Of a stretch of DNA of 64,000 bases, positions 60,941 to 64,000 are shown piece by piece (position 1 is the stretch's first letter; every line of letters begins with the position of its first letter). Origin of the DNA: Maritimibacter harenae. GTDB taxonomy: Bacteria > Pseudomonadota > Alphaproteobacteria > Rhodobacterales > Rhodobacteraceae. The stretch covers positions 76,641-140,640 of the forward strand of contig NZ_WTUX01000017.1 of the NCBI RefSeq assembly GCF_009882975.1, read 5' to 3'. The notes below the pieces were generated by a model. The model was not told where the DNA came from. It was given only the letters and a program-made list of their open reading frames with translations, and ran no database searches. The translations under genes were made by a program, and so were the position numbers.

Positions 60941-61792
60941 TCAGTCGATCGACATCGCGGTGACCTTGCCGCCCTGCATGAGCGGAACGAGCACCATTTC
61001 GCCCATCACGCCGATGTCGGCGGCCCCGGCCTCGGTGGTGGCCAGTACGTTCAGGCTGCTTCCGTCATAGGCCACGATCTCGCCGGTCGGGTTGTCGGAA
61101 TAGACCAGTTTGCCGTTGACCTCGACGACCCCGTCGATCGCCCCGGTTTCGCCCGCGCCGTCCAGCACCGTGACCTCGCCGGAGCCGTAATCCACGGCGA
61201 GCAGCGCGCCCGCGCCCTCGACCCGGCCTTCCTCCATGACGAATTTCTCGCCCATCGAGCCCACGATCAACCGGTCGTCCTGGGCCCAGATGCCGTTGGG
61301 CAGGCTCATGGACCCGGCTTCCACGAAGACCTCGGCGCTGCCGTCCATGACCTTGTAGAGACCGCCGCCAAACATGTCCGTGACGTAGATCGCCCCGTCG
61401 GGCCCCGCGGCCACGTCGTTGGGGAACTGCGCCCCGTCCAGCTCGATCGTCTCCTCGAGCGTGCCGGTGGCGATGTCGACCACGTGGAGCCCGACCGCGT
61501 CGGCCACATAGAGCGTGCCGTCGACCGAGGCCATGCCCTTCGGGTCCATGAGCCCGGTGATCCAGTCCGCCGCGATCATCTCGCCTTCCGGCGAGACCAG
61601 CGACAGGCGCCCGTCCATGCCGCCATCGGGGCCGAAGGTGCCGATGTTGGAGACGATGATCTGGTTCGAACCGGCATCGAAATAGGCCGATTCCGGCGCG
61701 CTGAAACCTTCGAGCGTCCAGCCGCCACCGTGACTGCCCGCAAGCGCCATGCCGGCGGAGAAGAAAAGCGCGCTTCCGATGATGTATCGCAT
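60941..61792 (-). CDS. exported beta-propeller protein (SMP-30/NHL-like)
   Basis: A 283-aa protein with signal peptide (MRYIIGSALFFSAGMALAGS). The rest is a repeating beta-propeller: MASVDGTLYVADAVGLHVVD, VAAGPDGAIYVTDMFGGGLYKV, SLPNGIWAQDDRLIVGS. Such periplasmic propellers include gluconolactonase-like proteins, but no catalytic metal set is clear. ATG 61792 has GGGAGG upstream. Confidence 0.83.
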   Translation of the reverse strand: MRYIIGSALFFSAGMALAGSHGGGWTLEGFSAPESAYFDAGSNQIIVSNIGTFGPDGGMDGRLSLVSPEGEMIAADWITGLMDPKGMASVDGTLYVADAVGLHVVDIATGTLEETIELDGAQFPNDVAAGPDGAIYVTDMFGGGLYKVMDGSAEVFVEAGSMSLPNGIWAQDDRLIVGSMGEKFVMEEGRVEGAGALLAVDYGSGEVTVLDGAGETGAIDGVVEVNGKLVYSDNPTGEIVAYDGSSLNVLATTEAGAADIGVMGEMVLVPLMQGGKVTAMSID

Positions 61793-61889
61793 GTGATCCT
61801 CCCTATTGGATGGACCACAGGGTCGCACGCTCTCCGATCCAAACCTTCAATAGGCTAGATTGACGGCGCCAATCCGCCGACGATCGGTC

Positions 61890-62417
61890 TCAGCGCGCGG
61901 CTTCCTCCAGCGCGGGGCGGATGATGTTCTCCGGGATCTGGCCGGTGATCGGGCCCGCGAAGCGCTTCACGATGATGCCGTCGCCGTCGATCACGAAGGT
62001 CTCCGGCACGCCGTAGAGACCCCAGTCAAGCCCGGTGCGCCCGCTCTTATCCGACACCACCGCGACGAAGGGATTGCCCAGTTCGTCCAGGAACGCCCGG
62101 CCCTTCGCCGGCTCGTCCTTGTAGTTGATCCCGTAGATCGGAATGCCCTCTTCGGCGAAGGCCATGAGGTTCGCGTGTTCGGCGCGGCAGGGGGCGCACC
62201 AGCTGGCCCAGAAGTTCACGAGCTTCACCTCGCCGTCCGCGAGCGCCTCGATGGTGAAGCCCTCCTCGCCCGGGAAGCTTTCCACCGTCATCGGCGGCAC
62301 CGGCCCGCCCTCGCGGGTGGATTCCAGCTGATCGGCGCCCTCGCGGTTCATGCCGAAGAAGAACAGGGCCGCGAGCGCGAGGAAGACCAGCGGCGGCAGG
62401 ATCATAAGGGGTTTCAT
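61890..62417 (-). CDS. ccmG: thiol:disulfide interchange protein CcmG/DsbE
   Basis: A 175-aa membrane-anchored thioredoxin that reduces apocytochrome c for heme attachment. One N-terminal helix (5-22), active site W73-C74-A-P-C77 in NFWASWCAPCRAE, and the CcmG-type GINYKDEPAKG and GVPETFVID. Last of the ccm operon. Confidence 0.93.
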   Translation of the reverse strand: MKPLMILPPLVFLALAALFFFGMNREGADQLESTREGGPVPPMTVESFPGEEGFTIEALADGEVKLVNFWASWCAPCRAEHANLMAFAEEGIPIYGINYKDEPAKGRAFLDELGNPFVAVVSDKSGRTGLDWGLYGVPETFVIDGDGIIVKRFAGPITGQIPENIIRPALEEAAR

Positions 62418-62418
62418 G

Positions 62419-62571
62419 TCAGCGTTCCTTGCGACGCGCCTCCGCGGCGTCCAGTTTGCGGCGCGCCCGCGCCGATTGCCACCACGTGATCGCGATCAGC
62501 GCCGCGACCAGAACAAGCGTCGCGGCCCAGGAGGTCACGACCGCGCCGGCGTATTTTCCCAGATCAGGCAT
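62419..62571 (-). CDS. ccmD: heme exporter protein CcmD
   Basis: A 50-aa single-span protein (MPDLGKYAGAVVTSWAATLVLVAALI, then a basic tail). CcmD stabilises CcmE release from CcmABC. It overlaps ccmC by eight bases and precedes ccmG by one base. Confidence 0.88.
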   Translation of the reverse strand: MPDLGKYAGAVVTSWAATLVLVAALIAITWWQSARARRKLDAAEARRKER

Positions 62572-63337
62572 CCGACATCCGCTCCCGCATTTCCAGCGCG
62601 TGCACCCGCCGCTTGCGAACCTCGGTGCGCGTACGCACCAGGAGCAGCAGCACGAACAACGCCACGAAGCCCACAAGGCAGATCACCAGCGGCTGCCAGT
62701 AGACGTCCGAGACATTCTCCTCGGCATCGAGCGACAGGCTCGCCCCCTGGTGCAGACCCTGGTTCCAGAAGTTCACCGCGTAGCGGCTGAGAAGCGCGAA
62801 GACCGAGCCCACGATCGCCAGCACGCTGGTGAGGTCGGCGGCCGTGTCCGGGTCCTCGATCGCGGCCCAGAGCGCCATGTAGCCGAGGTAGAAGAGAAAG
62901 AGCACCAGGAACGACGTCAGGCGCGGATCCCAGGCCCAGTAGGTGCCCCACATCGGCTCGCCCCAGATCGCCCCCGTGATGAGCGCGATCACGGTCATCA
63001 CCACGCCCACGAGCGCCGCCGCCTTGGCCGCCAGCGCGCTCACGTGGTGGCGGCGCACCAGCCAGATGAGCGAGGCGACGAGCATCATCACCCAGATGTT
63101 GATCGCCATCATGGCCGAGGGCACGTGGACGTAGATGATCTTCACCGAAGAGCCGAACTTCGCGGCCTCCGGGGTGAAGAAGAAGCCCCACACGAGCCCC
63201 ACGACCAAGGTCACGACGGTGATTGCCGTCACCCACGGCAGGGCCCTGGCGGACAGCGACATGAACTTCACAGGGTTGGCCCATTCCCAGAGCCAGTTCC
63301 AGCGGTCGTTCGCCTGTTTGGTGCGCGTCGTAGTCAT
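62564..63337 (-). CDS. ccmC: heme ABC transporter permease CcmC
   Basis: A 257-aa membrane protein with six predicted helices. The heme-handling WWD segment is seen as IWGEPMWGTYWAWDPRLTSFLVLF; conserved histidines lie in IIYVHVPSAMMAIN and near NFWNQGLHQGASLS. ATG 63337 is preferred; the longer frame to 63388 starts at the end of ccmB. Loads heme onto CcmE. Confidence 0.94.
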   Translation of the reverse strand: MTTTRTKQANDRWNWLWEWANPVKFMSLSARALPWVTAITVVTLVVGLVWGFFFTPEAAKFGSSVKIIYVHVPSAMMAINIWVMMLVASLIWLVRRHHVSALAAKAAALVGVVMTVIALITGAIWGEPMWGTYWAWDPRLTSFLVLFLFYLGYMALWAAIEDPDTAADLTSVLAIVGSVFALLSRYAVNFWNQGLHQGASLSLDAEENVSDVYWQPLVICLVGFVALFVLLLLVRTRTEVRKRRVHALEMRERMSDA

Positions 63338-63389
63338 GCCGTTTTTCCTATGTGTCCCTGCCGTCCCCGGCAAGAGGGCGCCGTTCACA

Positions 63390-64000
63390 TTACCGCAGAT
63401 TGATACGCAATGCCGCAGCGGCCGCGAAGGGCAGAAGCGCGACGCTGCCTGCCGTGATCCCGGCGACCATAAGGAGCGGCGTGGAATTGGCCAGCCCGGC
63501 CATGCCGCGCGCCGCCGCCTCGGCCCCGAAGATGAGCGTGGGCACGTAAAGCGGCAGCACCAGCAGGGACAGGAGCAGCCCGCCCCGTTTCAGCCCCACG
63601 GTGAGCGCCGCGCCGAAGGCGCCGATCATCGACAGCGCGGGCGTGCCCAGGAGCAGCGTCACGAACATCCACCAGTGCCCCGGCGCCTGCATCGACATGA
63701 GCCCGCCGAAGAGCGGCGCGGCCAGCGTGAGCGGCAAGCCCGTGACCAGCCAGTGCGCCAGCGCCTTGATCGCGACCGCGCCTTCCATGGGGACAGGCGC
63801 CGTGGCCAGCAGGTCGAGCGAGCCGTCCTCGAAGTCGAGCTGGAAGATCCGGTCGAGCGAGAGGAGGCAGGCCAAGAGCGCCCCCACCCACAGGATACCC
63901 GGCGCGATCCGCGCAAGGATCTCGGCCTCCGGCCCGACGCCGAAGGGCACGAGCACCGTGACGATCAGGAAGAACGCCAGCCCGAGGCCGAAGCCCCCGC
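63390..64000 (-). CDS. ccmB: heme exporter protein CcmB (5' end outside window)
   Basis: Membrane subunit of the CcmAB ATP-driven complex. The readable part ends at stop 63390 and runs past the window edge; translated bases near 64000 give GFGLGLAFFLIVTVLVPFGVGPE, the usual CcmB region about residues 20-40, so only the first ~15-20 residues are missing. Six helices fit the family, with the segment LARIAPGILWVGALLA. Confidence 0.92.
   Translation of the reverse strand, partial: GGFGLGLAFFLIVTVLVPFGVGPEAEILARIAPGILWVGALLACLLSLDRIFQLDFEDGSLDLLATAPVPMEGAVAIKALAHWLVTGLPLTLAAPLFGGLMSMQAPGHWWMFVTLLLGTPALSMIGAFGAALTVGLKRGGLLLSLLVLPLYVPTLIFGAEAAARGMAGLANSTPLLMVAGITAGSVALLPFAAAAALRINLR

Noticed and set aside
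1-64000. CRISPR arrays, tRNA/rRNA genes, insertion sequences, prophage
   Set aside because: No spaced direct repeats, cloverleaf sequences, transposase motifs or phage genes were seen on either strand.

Overview
The window is 64 kb of chromosome from a high-GC alphaproteobacterium, most likely a Rhodobacteraceae (Roseobacter-type) marine or sulfur-oxidising heterotroph. The reasons are the codon use, the strong GGAG-type ribosome sites, the complete sox thiosulfate-oxidation cluster, the ppiD-trpE pairing, a TctABC carboxylate uptake operon, a homogentisate pathway and a ccmBCD-ccmG cytochrome c maturation operon. I see no rRNA, tRNA, insertion sequence, phage gene or CRISPR array. Every intergenic stretch is under about 260 bases, so no large region is empty.

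Layout. 1-1.2 kb: dusA. 1.2-10.2 kb: an IclR-controlled module with one arm tctB-tctA-aldehyde dehydrogenase-HAD-UPF0261-tctC on the minus strand, and iclR plus a class III aminotransferase on the plus strand. 10.2-11 kb: two small membrane proteins. 11-16.7 kb: homogentisate degradation (hmgA, fahA, a metallo-beta-lactamase-fold protein, an FAD monooxygenase, DUF2783), divergent from a DMT exporter behind a 16-bp palindrome. 17.6-32.4 kb: an acyl-CoA catabolic module, with acyl-CoA dehydrogenase, LIV-type ABC importer and acyl-CoA ligase on the minus strand, divergent from a TetR regulator, thiolase, FadB-type enzyme, CoA transferase, enoyl-CoA hydratase and nitronate monooxygenase.

32.4-47.5 kb: a large sulfur-oxidation island. 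The core is soxV-W-X-Y-Z-A-B and soxC-D on the minus strand, with soxS-R-T on the plus strand. Around it lie a DUF302 protein, a pair of half-size YeeE/YedE proteins, and an operon of persulfide-dioxygenase-like enzyme, DUF442 sulfurtransferase and SulP anion carrier. The motif ATTC-N8-GAAT, the known box of SqrR/BigR-type persulfide-sensing ArsR repressors, occurs in front of nearly every transcription unit of this island. SoxR (45887-46291) is the obvious local regulator, so the island probably is one persulfide-responsive regulon.

47.5-54.4 kb: mixed genes: flavin reductase, an orphan DxD glycosyltransferase-like protein, a DUF2239 gene divergent from a degenerate GIY-YIG-like gene across a 50-bp spacer carrying two ACCCGGGT boxes, a VOC protein, metY and a divergent polysaccharide deacetylase. 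54.5-60.8 kb: trpG-trpD-aminotransferase, then ppiD-trpE. 60.9-64 kb: a beta-propeller lipoprotein-like secreted protein and the ccm operon, whose ccmB runs off the end. Three copies of an intergenic hairpin repeat lie at 15.2, 57.3 and 60.9 kb.
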